From positions 3,720,001-3,784,000 of the forward strand of contig NZ_JAGTWY010000001.1 in assembly GCF_023657445.1 (NCBI RefSeq): DNA of 64,000 nucleotides, read 5' to 3'. The notes beneath the pieces are model-generated. The model made no database searches and had not been told where the DNA came from. It saw nothing but the letters and a program-made list of their open reading frames with translations. Below are positions 55,917 through 64,000 of this stretch, piece after piece (position 1 is the first letter of the stretch; each line of letters starts with the position of its first letter). The stretch comes from Marinobacter sediminum (GTDB taxonomy: Bacteria > Pseudomonadota > Gammaproteobacteria > Pseudomonadales > Oleiphilaceae). Made by a program: the position numbers and the translations under genes.

Positions 55917-56450
55917 TTAGCCATGGACAAACGGGTGGCGGCGTGCAGCCCTGATAATCACCAGGCCGGCACCCCCCAGGGTCAGCCCGGTAAACTTGAC
56001 CAGTGCGCAGATGGTGGCGGAAAGGCTCACCATATCAGTAGGCGGATTAAAGTTATTCAGAAGCAGTATGTTCTCGGCACCATCGCTGAGGCCGGCTGCC
56101 AGAAACATGGCCCGTATCCAGCGCGCAACCACTCGCTCCCGAATGCCGGGGCGGTCCCGCATCAGGTGACGGGTCAGGTGAAGCAGGGCCAGCACGTAGA
56201 CCGGTATAAAAAGAAAATCCAGCCACAGCGAGACTTTCGCCCAGACCACGCCATCTGCTCGCCAGCTTCGAAGAATGGCGTGCGACTGATCTGCAGTCCC
56301 GGCCATCTGGAAACTGACGATGCCCTGGGGCGCGGAGCCTGTCTGCAGTGGCTGATTGACCAGCAGCAGAGCAATCAACAGCACTGCCGCCAGCAGGAGG
56401 CTGGCCTTAAGGCTCTTCGGCAGGGCTGCCGATCCGTTAGCTGTGTCCAT
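55917..56450 (-). CDS. Uncharacterised four-helix membrane protein
   Basis: Not recognised. 177 residues with membrane helices at about 17-33 (LLLAAVLLIALLLV), 75-92 (WLDFLFIPVYVLALLHL), 112-135 and 145-165. Ends in a short basic tail. Its ATG overlaps the hemW stop (TAATG), so it is translationally coupled to hemW. No catalytic motif visible. Confidence 0.75.
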   Translation of the reverse strand: MDTANGSAALPKSLKASLLLAAVLLIALLLVNQPLQTGSAPQGIVSFQMAGTADQSHAILRSWRADGVVWAKVSLWLDFLFIPVYVLALLHLTRHLMRDRPGIRERVVARWIRAMFLAAGLSDGAENILLLNNFNPPTDMVSLSATICALVKFTGLTLGGAGLVIIRAARRHPFVHG

Positions 56451-57598
56451 TACAGAAAACGCTCCAACAGGCTGTTCAGGTATCGTTGGCCGAGGTCGGT
56501 GGCCTGAATTCGGTCCCTTTCCAGCAGCTTTTCCTCACGCAACTGTTCAAGTTTTACCGCAACTGACGACAGGGGTAAACCTGTACGTTCAGTGAACAGT
56601 TCTTCGTTTACGCCTTCGGAAAGGCGTAACGCGTTCATCAGGAACTCCAGTGGCAGTTCATTTACGTCAATGATTTCAGAACCGGCCGTGCGGCTACCTA
56701 TGCGATTCAGGTAGGCGTCTGGCTGACGGGTTTTCCAATATCGTCGGATACTGCCGTCGGCGAGGCTGACCTTGCCGTGGCCACCGGCGCCCAGTGCCAG
56801 ATAGTCTCCGAACATCCAGTAGTTCAGGTTGTGGCGTGAGGCCATGCCCGGCTGGCTCCAGGCGGAAACCTCGTAATCCTGGAAACCGTGCCGTCTCAGA
56901 AATGCGGAACCCTGGCGGTAGATGTCCCAGAGCCGGTCATCGTCCGGCAGGTCGGGCGGGCGGCTATAGAACTCGGTGTTCGGCTCAAGTGTCAACTGAT
57001 ACCAGGACACATGAGGGGGGCTGTGGCTCAGTGCGGCCTCAAGATCCGCGATGGCATTTTCCGGTGTCTGGTCGGGCAGGCCGTGCATCAGGTCCACGTT
57101 GAAATTGTCGAAACCGGCCTGCCGGGCGGCTGCAATGGCACGATGGGCCGCGTCACTGTCATGAATGCGCCCCAGGGTTTTCAGATGTGCGGGATTGAAA
57201 CTCTGGACGCCGATGGATAACCGGTTGATTCCGGCTTGCCGGAACGCCTCGAATCGGCCCTGTTCCAGCGTGCCGGGATTGGCTTCCAGAGTGATTTCGG
57301 CGTCAGCGGACAGATCCAGCCTGGCGCGGAGTTCCCTGAAAAGGTTCCGGTAAAACTCACCGCTCATCAGTGAGGGGGTGCCGCCGCCAATAAAGACCGT
57401 TTGAATCTCACGGTCCTTGGCAAAGGCGAGATCCTGATCCAGATCCTCAAGCATCGACTTCAGGTAAGCTGTTTCCGGGATTTCCTGCCTGGCAACGTGG
57501 GAGTTGAAGTCGCAATAGGGGCACTTGCGAACACACCAGGGCACATGAAGGTACAGGCTGAGGGGCGGTCTGACCGCCACCGTTGACGGGGCGGTCAT
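56450..57598 (-). CDS. hemW: Haem chaperone HemW (radical SAM)
   Basis: Radical SAM protein related to HemN but thought to carry haem to respiratory enzymes. 382 residues; the iron-sulfur motif is CVRKCPYC (Cys 22, 26, 29) and lacks the fourth cysteine typical of HemN (the sequence reads CPYCDF, not CxxCxC), as in HemW. Also GGGTPSLMSGEFY near 68 and SIGVQSFNPAHLKTLGR near 118. ATG 57598 is chosen with GGGAG 9 bases upstream, 4 bases after the rdgB stop. Confidence 0.92.
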   Translation of the reverse strand: MTAPSTVAVRPPLSLYLHVPWCVRKCPYCDFNSHVARQEIPETAYLKSMLEDLDQDLAFAKDREIQTVFIGGGTPSLMSGEFYRNLFRELRARLDLSADAEITLEANPGTLEQGRFEAFRQAGINRLSIGVQSFNPAHLKTLGRIHDSDAAHRAIAAARQAGFDNFNVDLMHGLPDQTPENAIADLEAALSHSPPHVSWYQLTLEPNTEFYSRPPDLPDDDRLWDIYRQGSAFLRRHGFQDYEVSAWSQPGMASRHNLNYWMFGDYLALGAGGHGKVSLADGSIRRYWKTRQPDAYLNRIGSRTAGSEIIDVNELPLEFLMNALRLSEGVNEELFTERTGLPLSSVAVKLEQLREEKLLERDRIQATDLGQRYLNSLLERFL

Positions 57599-57602
57599 GG
57601 GG

Positions 57603-58202
57603 CTATGCTCCCGCCCTGAGTTGTTCGGTAAGCCTGGCGAGGGCGCGCCCTCGATGGCTGATACGACTCTTCTCGGGGCGTGTGAGTTCGGCGGCACTGC
57701 AACCGTGCTCGGGTACCAGAAATACCGGGTCGTAACCGAAGCCGCTTTCGCCCCGGGGTTCTCGCAAAATTGAGCCGGGCCAGCGACCGTGACAGATGAT
57801 GGGCGTCGGGTCGTCTGCATGGCGGAGGTAAACCAGCACGCAATGGAATTGGGCGTTGCGCTTATCTTCCGGGACATCGTGCATCGCCTTGAGCAAGGCC
57901 TCTACATTGTCCTGGTCGGTGGCGTTGTCTCCGGCATAGCGCGCCGAGCGCACACCGGGCTGGCCATCCAGGCAATCGACCGCCAGGCCGCTGTCGTCAG
58001 CGAGTGCGGGTAGGCCGGTTTCACGGGCGGCGTGACGGGCCTTTAGAATGGCGTTTTCCACAAAGGTCACGGCCGGCTCTTCGGTTTCTTCCACCCCGAG
58101 CTCACCCTGGGCAACGGGTATCATGCCTAGTGGTGCCAGCAATTCGGCCAGTTCGGCGATTTTGCCCTTGTTGTTGCTGGCAATAACAAGCTTGTCAGTC
58201 AT
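57603..58202 (-). CDS. rdgB: dITP/XTP pyrophosphatase
   Basis: Removes non-canonical purine nucleoside triphosphates. 199 residues with [14 protein letters not shown] near 9-22, [22 protein letters not shown] near 68-89 in parts, and FGYDPVFL with [12 protein letters not shown] near the end. Fifth gene from the end of the metX-metW-DUF4426-rdgB-hemW run on the reverse strand, with gaps of only a few bases. Confidence 0.95.
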   Translation of the reverse strand: MTDKLVIASNNKGKIAELAELLAPLGMIPVAQGELGVEETEEPAVTFVENAILKARHAARETGLPALADDSGLAVDCLDGQPGVRSARYAGDNATDQDNVEALLKAMHDVPEDKRNAQFHCVLVYLRHADDPTPIICHGRWPGSILREPRGESGFGYDPVFLVPEHGCSAAELTRPEKSRISHRGRALARLTEQLRAGA

Positions 58203-58208
58203 GGCGGC

Positions 58209-58670
58209 TCAGTCGCTGAAAAGGGTGTGAGCGAATCGTACCGGCAAATCCTGCCGGTAGCCGGTCGGCCGTGCAGTGATGTTGAACGTCATCAGCTCTC
58301 CTGAGGGATATTGGTACTCTGCAATGAAGTACACGGCATCTCCTTCCTGGACGCGACGGAATGCCAGAAACTTCACCTGCTGGATATCATTGGTCACCTT
58401 GCCTTCGACCTGCCCGCTGACCGGTGACAGGGAGCCGTCCTCGTTTTCTTTCATGATGGAGATGTTGATAATGCCGATACCCTTGCTGCGCTGCAGGTTG
58501 TTTGCTTTGGCAACTTCAGGCGCAAGAAAAGTACTTGGCAGTACGCTCCAGTGTACCTGGTAATCGCCGAAATCCTTGTTTCCGGCTGCCTGAGCCTGGG
58601 TCGTGTAGGCGATAAATAACAGGGTTGTCAGTGCTATACGGCTGAGTATTCGGAGCTTTCTGGTGATCAT
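58209..58670 (-). CDS. DUF4426 periplasmic protein
   Basis: 153 residues with signal peptide (about 1-28, cleavage after QAQA), then a compact beta-rich domain of the DUF4426 family: DYQVHWSVLPSTFLAPEVA near 37-55 and GIINISIMKENEDG near 67-80. Role unknown. The conserved position between metW and rdgB suggests a housekeeping task. Its ATG overlaps the metW stop. Confidence 0.88.
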   Translation of the reverse strand: MITRKLRILSRIALTTLLFIAYTTQAQAAGNKDFGDYQVHWSVLPSTFLAPEVAKANNLQRSKGIGIINISIMKENEDGSLSPVSGQVEGKVTNDIQQVKFLAFRRVQEGDAVYFIAEYQYPSGELMTFNITARPTGYRQDLPVRFAHTLFSD

Positions 58671-59272
58671 TGCTCTTTCTCCCGTGTGATGCGGTAAATG
58701 GCGATCTCCCCTAACAGGTTAGGCCACAAACGAGCCAGCCAGCTATTCTGGTGCTGACCGTCCACAACCCGGCGGCTCTTGATGCGAATGCCTTTCTGGC
58801 GGCACAGCGCTTCAAAATCCTTGAAAGTGCAGAGCCGGATGTTAGGGGTGTTATACCACTTATACGGCAGTGCTTCGGATTCGGGCATACGTCCGCTCAA
58901 ACTAAGACCCCAGCGCAGTCGCCAATGGGCAAAGTTGGGGAAGGTGACAATACCCTCGCGGCCCACACGCAGCATTTCATCCAGGACTCTGTCAGGCCGA
59001 CGCACAGCCTGAAGTGCCTGAGTCATCAGTACGACGTCGAAACTGCTGTCATCAAAATTGCCAAGGCCCTGGGTGTCCAGGTTCTGCTCAATGACCGCCA
59101 CGCCCCGGCCCATGCAGCTGGTGATGTGTTCCGGGTTGATTTCAAGGCCGAAGCCGCTGGCGCCCCGCTCCCGTTGGAGGTAGTCGAGCAATGTGCCATC
59201 GCCGCAGCCGAGGTCCAGTACGTGATGTCCGGGTTTGATCCATTGCTGGATGATCTCGAGGTCTGGTCTCAT
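58667..59272 (-). CDS. metW: MetW methyltransferase-like methionine protein
   Basis: 201-residue SAM-fold protein that works with MetX in homoserine acylation in proteobacteria. Seen: [20 protein letters not shown] near 18-37, [20 protein letters not shown] near 84-103, and the W-rich segment [20 protein letters not shown] near 114-133. Overlaps metX by 4 bases (ATGA) and DUF4426 by 4. Confidence 0.93.
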   Translation of the reverse strand: MRPDLEIIQQWIKPGHHVLDLGCGDGTLLDYLQRERGASGFGLEINPEHITSCMGRGVAVIEQNLDTQGLGNFDDSSFDVVLMTQALQAVRRPDRVLDEMLRVGREGIVTFPNFAHWRLRWGLSLSGRMPESEALPYKWYNTPNIRLCTFKDFEALCRQKGIRIKSRRVVDGQHQNSWLARLWPNLLGEIAIYRITREKEQ

Positions 59273-60417
59273 GCGCCCACCTCCCTGGCAACGCGATCCA
59301 TGTAAGCGTTAAAGATATCCGTGTACCTGGGAGTGGGAATCAGGAATGCATCATGGCCCCAGGGCGCGTCAACCTCGGCATAGCTGACCTTTTTCCTGGC
59401 GGCAATCATGGCGTTCACCATTTCCTCCGAGCGCGCGGGGGTGAATCGCCAGTCGGTGCTGAAAGACACGACCAGGAATTCGCAGTTAGCCGGTGCCAGA
59501 GCTCGGGAAAGGTCACCGCCGAATTCATAGGCAGGGTCAAAATAGTCCAATGCCCGGGTCATCAGCAGGTAGGTATTGGCATCGAAGGACTCAGAAAAAC
59601 GTTCGCCCTGATAACGAAGATAACTCTCCACCTGGAACTCGGCGTCGTAGCCGAACTTGTAGGCCTGGTCACGCAATTCGCGGCCAAACTTTTCGCCCAT
59701 GGAGGCGTCGGAAAGATAGGTGATGTGTCCCACCATTCTGGCCAGCATCAGCCCCCGGCGTGGCAGGGCGCCGAAATCGTAGTAACGGCCGTCGTGGAAT
59801 TCCCGGTCAGAGGTGATCGCCTGTCGCGCTACTTCGTTGAAGGCAATGTTCTGGGCGGTGAGCCTTGGCGTGGAGGCGATCACCACCGAGTGACGCAGTC
59901 GATCAGGAAAATCCAGGCTCCACTGCATGGCCTGCATCCCTCCCAGGGAGCCTCCAACCACTGCCGCCCAGCATTCAATACCGAGCCGGTCCGCCAGAAG
60001 GGCCTGACTTTTGACCCAGTCGCTGACGGTAATGACCGGGAAATCGGGGCCATAGGGTTTGCCGGTTGCCGGGTTGGTGCTGCTTGGCCCGGTACTGCCA
60101 TGACATCCGCCAAGGTTATTGAGGCTGACAACGAAAAAACGGTTGGTGTCGATGGGCTTGCCCGGACCAATACAACTATCCCACCAGCCGGGCTTGCGCT
60201 CGTCCATGGAATGATAGCCAGCGGCGTGGTGATGTCCGCTCAGAGCGTGGCAAATGAGCACCGCATTGCTGGCGTCCGCGTTCAGTTCGCCATAGGTCTC
60301 AACAACCAGGTCGTAGCTTTCCAGCGCCTGGCCGCACGCCAGCTCAATGGGAGTCTCAAAATGATAGGTCTGCGGGGAAACAATCCCGACAGAATCCGTG
60401 GGCAGGGAATCGGGCAT
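59269..60417 (-). CDS. metX: Homoserine O-succinyltransferase (MetX type)
   Basis: Alpha/beta-hydrolase-fold acyltransferase, first step of methionine synthesis. 382 residues: [17 protein letters not shown] near 52-68, [18 protein letters not shown] near 83-100, nucleophile elbow [14 protein letters not shown] near 150, and the His/Asp end [15 protein letters not shown] near 355. Metal-free MetXS enzymes of gammaproteobacteria mostly use succinyl-CoA; acetyl-CoA use cannot be ruled out. The 123-base upstream gap shows no riboswitch I can recognise. Confidence 0.92.
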   Translation of the reverse strand: MPDSLPTDSVGIVSPQTYHFETPIELACGQALESYDLVVETYGELNADASNAVLICHALSGHHHAAGYHSMDERKPGWWDSCIGPGKPIDTNRFFVVSLNNLGGCHGSTGPSSTNPATGKPYGPDFPVITVSDWVKSQALLADRLGIECWAAVVGGSLGGMQAMQWSLDFPDRLRHSVVIASTPRLTAQNIAFNEVARQAITSDREFHDGRYYDFGALPRRGLMLARMVGHITYLSDASMGEKFGRELRDQAYKFGYDAEFQVESYLRYQGERFSESFDANTYLLMTRALDYFDPAYEFGGDLSRALAPANCEFLVVSFSTDWRFTPARSEEMVNAMIAARKKVSYAEVDAPWGHDAFLIPTPRYTDIFNAYMDRVAREVGA

Positions 60418-60540
60418 TGGTGCGACAGGTTCCTGGTTCGATCCGTAAGTGTCTGGAACAGCGATGAAGCCACTGCCAGCTCAGCAGTTTAAAGCCGGGC
60501 CGGCATGGCTGCAACTGCCTGCGCACAGGGAGGTCGGGGC

Positions 60541-62505
60541 TCAGATAGCCCCGGAAATGTTGACTACCTTTTGCTGGATCAGAGTCGGCGCGGGTTTGCG
60601 GATCTGACGTTGCATTGCATCCGCCAGTTCCAGCTGGCGCTGCAGGTCCGCAATGGTATGGTTAAGCCGCTCACGTTCGGCCCTGCTGTCGCGGTCACTG
60701 CGGACCATGTCCCGCAGTCGGCGGATCTGGTGTTCCAGCAACTGCTTCTGTTCCATGGAATATTGCATGATCGGCAGCAGGGCTTCCTGTGGCCAGCGAT
60801 CAACGTCCTTTCGGACGCGCGCGTGCAGAGTCCGGGCCTCACTAACCATGACATTGAAGAACCGGCGTACCAGCAGGGACTGCTCGGTCAGAAGGTTTTT
60901 TGGGCTGATACGGAAGCGGGCGGCCTTCTTGCGGAGTTCACGAATCGCGATGACATGCCGTCCGGAGCGAAGCGGGATGGGCTCCAGATGACGTGCACGG
61001 GTATCCTCGTTGTAACGGCGATAGATGGCCCCTACCATTTTTTCGGCCAGGCGACCCTCGCTCAGCAGGTTCGTCAGGTCGCTTTCCAGCAACTCGAAGA
61101 ACTGATCCATGGCCCGGTTCATGCCAGCTGTGGTCCAGCTTTTTGACATGGTGTTGCGAATTTTTTCCGCGTGGGTTTCGAAGCGCTCCTCGCTCACCAG
61201 GCCCTTCAGCATGTCGCCCTGGGAGTCCATCAGGCGTCGGCTGGAGCGCAAAGTGATCAGTTTCTTGTAATAGAAGTCATAGTCCTTCTGGGCGCGATCG
61301 GCGAGACGACTCAGGGCGGCTTTGTCCATGGTGATGCCCGAGCAGGCTTGCAGTTCCTCTTCGAGGGAGCTCAGCCGGGTTTGCATGGCTGCCTGGCTAT
61401 TCTGCAGCATGCCCAGAAGATCGTTGATCAGACTCTGGGTGATCAACTGTTCCTTGTGCATCAGAATCCGCTGGATGATCAGTTGCTCCAGCTTGCCGAT
61501 GTTGGAGCGTTCAAAGAGCTCGGGATTATTTCGGACGCGGCCTACCAGCCCCTGTTTGGCCGAAAGGGGAATGACATCATGCTGGCGAATGCCCAGATGG
61601 TCAGCGGTGTAGCCGCGAACCCGTTCGATGGCGTCCAGGGTGTGCTTTTCGCCCTGAAGGTCGTCCCAGAGAACGTCGATCTTGTTAAGTACGGCAAAGC
61701 GGCCCGCACGGTGATCTGCGTGCTCCGTATCAATGTGCTCCTTCCAGATCGTCATATCACTGGCGGTGACCCCGGTGTCCGCGCTCAGCACAAAAATGAT
61801 CGCATGGGCGCGGGGCAGCATACTGATGGTCAGTTCCGGCTCTGACCCCAAGGCATTCAGACCTGGAGTATCCAGAATGCGCAAGCCGCGCTCGAACAGC
61901 GGGTGGCGGATACTGATCTGGGCATTGCGCCAGGCTGGCACCAGGACATTGCCCGGGTTATTGCGGTCGTGCTCAAGCATATCCTCGTCGAAGCCAAGCT
62001 TCCGGGCTTCTTCCGGCGGTACGCTCTTGACTCGCGCCACCTCGGCGAGGACCTCGCGCATAAGCTCTGGATCACGCTCATCCAGCTGGTGCTTTACCCA
62101 CCGTTCAGTCTGCTTGCGCAGTTGCTGCAGTGAGAGCTCACCGGTGCGGGTCTCAATGGGGAGGAGTAACAGGTAGTTTTCGTTGGCGCTGCGATCAAAG
62201 AACAGCTCGGTGGGGCACATGGTAGTTCGCCCCGCCTGGGATGGCAGCATTCGCTGGCCATACTCCGAGAAGAACAGGGCGTTGATCAGTTCCGTCTTGC
62301 CACGGGAATATTCTCCGACGAACGCAATGGTCAATTCGTCTTCAATTAACAGCTCAAGGCCGTGACGAATCCGGGTACGGACGTCGTCTGAGAACAGGTT
62401 GTTATCTTGCAGCCACAACCGGTAACGGCCGATCTGCCGGATCAGCTCCTTTTTCCAGTCATGATATGCCTCGACCTGCTGCGACAGAGTTCCCTGTTGG
62501 CTCAT
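60541..62505 (-). CDS. Dynamin-like GTPase
   Basis: 654-residue large GTPase. G1 P-loop GEYSRGKT (64-71), a G2-type threonine in GRTTMCPTE near 92-100, G3 DTPG (212-215) and G4 NKID (274-277), then about 350 residues of helical, coiled-coil-rich sequence as in bacterial dynamin-like proteins. No membrane helix. ATG 62505 has AAGGAAAG 5 bases upstream. It stands alone between yggT and the met genes, where many relatives have no gene. Possible roles include membrane remodelling or stress tolerance (cf. E. coli CrfC/YjdA), inferred only. Confidence 0.82.
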   Translation of the reverse strand: MSQQGTLSQQVEAYHDWKKELIRQIGRYRLWLQDNNLFSDDVRTRIRHGLELLIEDELTIAFVGEYSRGKTELINALFFSEYGQRMLPSQAGRTTMCPTELFFDRSANENYLLLLPIETRTGELSLQQLRKQTERWVKHQLDERDPELMREVLAEVARVKSVPPEEARKLGFDEDMLEHDRNNPGNVLVPAWRNAQISIRHPLFERGLRILDTPGLNALGSEPELTISMLPRAHAIIFVLSADTGVTASDMTIWKEHIDTEHADHRAGRFAVLNKIDVLWDDLQGEKHTLDAIERVRGYTADHLGIRQHDVIPLSAKQGLVGRVRNNPELFERSNIGKLEQLIIQRILMHKEQLITQSLINDLLGMLQNSQAAMQTRLSSLEEELQACSGITMDKAALSRLADRAQKDYDFYYKKLITLRSSRRLMDSQGDMLKGLVSEERFETHAEKIRNTMSKSWTTAGMNRAMDQFFELLESDLTNLLSEGRLAEKMVGAIYRRYNEDTRARHLEPIPLRSGRHVIAIRELRKKAARFRISPKNLLTEQSLLVRRFFNVMVSEARTLHARVRKDVDRWPQEALLPIMQYSMEQKQLLEHQIRRLRDMVRSDRDSRAERERLNHTIADLQRQLELADAMQRQIRKPAPTLIQQKVVNISGAI

Positions 62506-62663
62506 TGGACTTTCCTTCTGCGCGACTTCTGGGTATCCCGGGCAAACGGTCAATATTAAGGGTGCCCTCGGGCGACAGATTAATTACCGTTAATAGTATC
62601 CTGTTCCCTGCATCTTTGGGGCGGGGTGGATCTGGTAGTGTTGTAGTAAACGACAGAAAATTC

Positions 62664-62704
62664 AACAAAAAAGCCGCAAAATCATGAGGATGAAGTTGCG
62701 GCTT
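62664..62704 (-). terminator. Terminator of the proC-yggT transcript
   Basis: Reverse strand: AAGCCGCAA, a 16-base loop, TTGCGGCTT running into T6. It lies about 55 bases after the yggT stop. The long loop makes it less compact than the other terminators here. Confidence 0.7.
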
Positions 62705-62758
62705 CGGTTTTTTCGTTTTCGTGGCGAACTGTTACCAAATGTATAGTTGAGAAGTGGT

Positions 62759-63343
62759 TTACATTCCCAGGCCGATCGAGCCCAACCCTGCCGACAGTTT
62801 CATGTGCTCAATTACAACGGAAATTACATTCAGGATCAGGAACACGATGATCGGAGAAAGGTCCAGGCCGCCCATGGACGGCATGATATTACGCACGGGG
62901 CGCATTATCGGCTCGGTAATCTGCGCGACCAGCTGGATGGCCGGATGGCTGCTGCCAGGTGCGATCCAGCTCACTACAACCACGGCAATGACTGACCAGA
63001 AGTAGATTTTGACGATCAGGTCCAGCACGTTAAGTACGGCCCAGACCAGCAAGGTAAGGGGGTTGATCGCCGGGATGCCACCATTGAGCGCGACCAGTAT
63101 CAGGAAAAAGGTAATGGCCTGAATGACCACAGCCAATACCAGTGATGCCCCGTCAATTCCTCCCCAGCCGGGTATGAACCGGCGCAGAGGTCGCAGCAGC
63201 GGGTTGGTTGCCTTTACCGCAAACTGTGTAATCGGGTTGTAGAAATCCGCCCGGGCCAGCTGCAGAAGAAAGCGCAGCAGCACAATGGTCAGGTAAAAGG
63301 TGGATGCGATCAGCAGGATCGTAATCAGGATGTCTGCCAGCAT
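62759..63343 (-). CDS. yggT: YggT family membrane protein
   Basis: 194 residues made of two YggT repeats, each with a pair of helices and the loop pattern NPLLRPLRRFIPGWGGID (about 48-65) and EPIMRPVRNIMPSMGGLDLS (about 140-159). Role not settled; linked with osmotic or membrane functions in some bacteria. It follows proC by 22 bases, the conserved arrangement. Confidence 0.93.
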   Translation of the reverse strand: MLADILITILLIASTFYLTIVLLRFLLQLARADFYNPITQFAVKATNPLLRPLRRFIPGWGGIDGASLVLAVVIQAITFFLILVALNGGIPAINPLTLLVWAVLNVLDLIVKIYFWSVIAVVVVSWIAPGSSHPAIQLVAQITEPIMRPVRNIMPSMGGLDLSPIIVFLILNVISVVIEHMKLSAGLGSIGLGM

Positions 63344-63365
63344 GAAGCCCTGTCTCCGTTATCGG

Positions 63366-64000
63366 TTACTGTTTGCCTGCGAGTTGTTTGGCCATTTCTT
63401 CCGAACGCTTAAAGGCTGCGCTGTAGGCTTTTTGCACCAGCTCTCGCAGACCACCTTCTTCAAAGGTTTTGATTGCCTGTTCGGTGGTACCGCCGGGGGA
63501 CATGACGTTACGCTTGAGCTGGCCGGGATCGTGCTCGCTGCGGGCGGCCATTTCTGCCGCTCCGGCCATGGTCTGGATGGCCAGTTCACGGGCGGTGTCT
63601 GGCGCGATTCCCGCTTTGGTAGCGGCCTCTTCGAGGGCTTCCAGCATCAGGAAAAAGTAGGCCGGCCCGCTTCCAGACAGCGCAGTGACGCTGTGCAGCA
63701 GGTTTTCATCGTCAACCCAGAGCGCGGAGCCGATGCTCTCGAAGACAGACTCAACCATCTTTTTCTGGTTTTCTTTTACTTGAGCGTTGGCGAACAGCCC
63801 TGCGGCCCCTTTGCCCACCAGGGATGGTGTGTTGGGCATAACGCGAACCAGCGGCAAACCGCCGCCCAGCCACTCATCCAGAGTCTCCGCTGTAAGGCCG
63901 GCAGCAATGGATACCATCAGGGGGCGGGTGTTCTGGACAAGCGGAGCGATGTCGCGACAAACGTCCGCCATAACCTGGGGTTTAACGGCCAGAACCACCA
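63366..64000 (-). CDS. proC: Pyrroline-5-carboxylate reductase, C-terminal part (cut by window edge)
   Basis: Last step of proline synthesis. About 211 residues visible; the N-terminal NAD(P)-binding start lies beyond the window. Seen: AVKPQVMADVCRDIAP, SIAAGLTAETLDEWL, RVMPNTPSLVGKGAAGLF and the family signature in TALSGSGPAYFFLMLEALEEA, then NVMSPGGTTEQAIKTFEEGG. First gene of the proC-yggT pair. Confidence 0.96.
   Translation of the reverse strand, partial: VVLAVKPQVMADVCRDIAPLVQNTRPLMVSIAAGLTAETLDEWLGGGLPLVRVMPNTPSLVGKGAAGLFANAQVKENQKKMVESVFESIGSALWVDDENLLHSVTALSGSGPAYFFLMLEALEEAATKAGIAPDTARELAIQTMAGAAEMAARSEHDPGQLKRNVMSPGGTTEQAIKTFEEGGLRELVQKAYSAAFKRSEEMAKQLAGKQ

Noticed and set aside
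59353..60492. 379-codon forward open frame opposite metX
   Set aside because: Shadow of metX, with no start signal or recognisable protein.
60418..60540. SAM or SAH riboswitch before metX
   Set aside because: No conserved helix pattern is visible in the 123-base gap.

Overview
The window is a gene-dense stretch of a gammaproteobacterial chromosome with no phage, insertion sequence, CRISPR array or RNA gene that I can see. Gene content, protein lengths and gene order point to Marinobacter or a close marine relative. This is an inference: blocks such as ppx-trxA-rho-ubiD, argH-fimS-algR-hemC-hemD-hemX-hemY, cyaA-lptM-lysA-dapF-DUF484-xerC and hemW-rdgB-DUF4426-metW-metX-yggT-proC are the arrangement known from Pseudomonas, while several inserted genes are not.

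Layout. 1-5.9 kb: ppx (cut by the window edge), trxA and rho, separated by a reverse-strand molybdenum cofactor group (moaB-moeA-moaD-moaE) and what looks like the decayed 5' end of a mobA gene; a structured palindrome follows rho. 5.9-8.4 kb: ubiD and a ferredoxin-flavin reductase. 8.4-16 kb: the haem genes hemC, hemD, hemX, hemY with the FimS/AlgR regulatory pair, then argH. 16-30 kb: two c-di-GMP signalling proteins (one apparently catalytically dead, one apparently active), class I adenylate cyclase, the lysine/cell-wall genes lysA and dapF, the recombinase xerC, and a large BvgS-type sensor kinase with no response regulator nearby. 30-35 kb: two uncharacterised small proteins, a patatin-type outer-membrane phospholipase and a GntR regulator.

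35-43.6 kb: an AraC-type regulator translationally coupled to a cardiolipin synthase, facing a 30-codon gene with a perfect ribosome binding site and its own terminator; the space between them holds four TGTCA boxes spaced by whole helical turns. This is the most novel-looking locus in the window. It is followed by a hydrolase, a lactonase-like protein, a thioesterase, a quinone-reductase-like enzyme, an antiporter and tcdA. 43.7-48 kb: acyl-CoA dehydrogenase, a short-chain dehydrogenase, and an ECF sigma/ChrR pair with a recognisable self-activated promoter. 48-53 kb: polyamine synthesis (speA, speE) and ammonium uptake (glnK-amtB). 53-64 kb: ubiK, comM, trmB, the hemW to metX group, a dynamin-like GTPase, yggT and the 3' part of proC.

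Most genes are housekeeping. The interest lies in regulation: c-di-GMP, cAMP, LytTR, ECF/ChrR, AraC and PII control all occur within 40 kb, and several intergenic regions carry palindromes or repeats that look like operators. All function calls rest on reading motifs and family resemblance by eye; no search was run.
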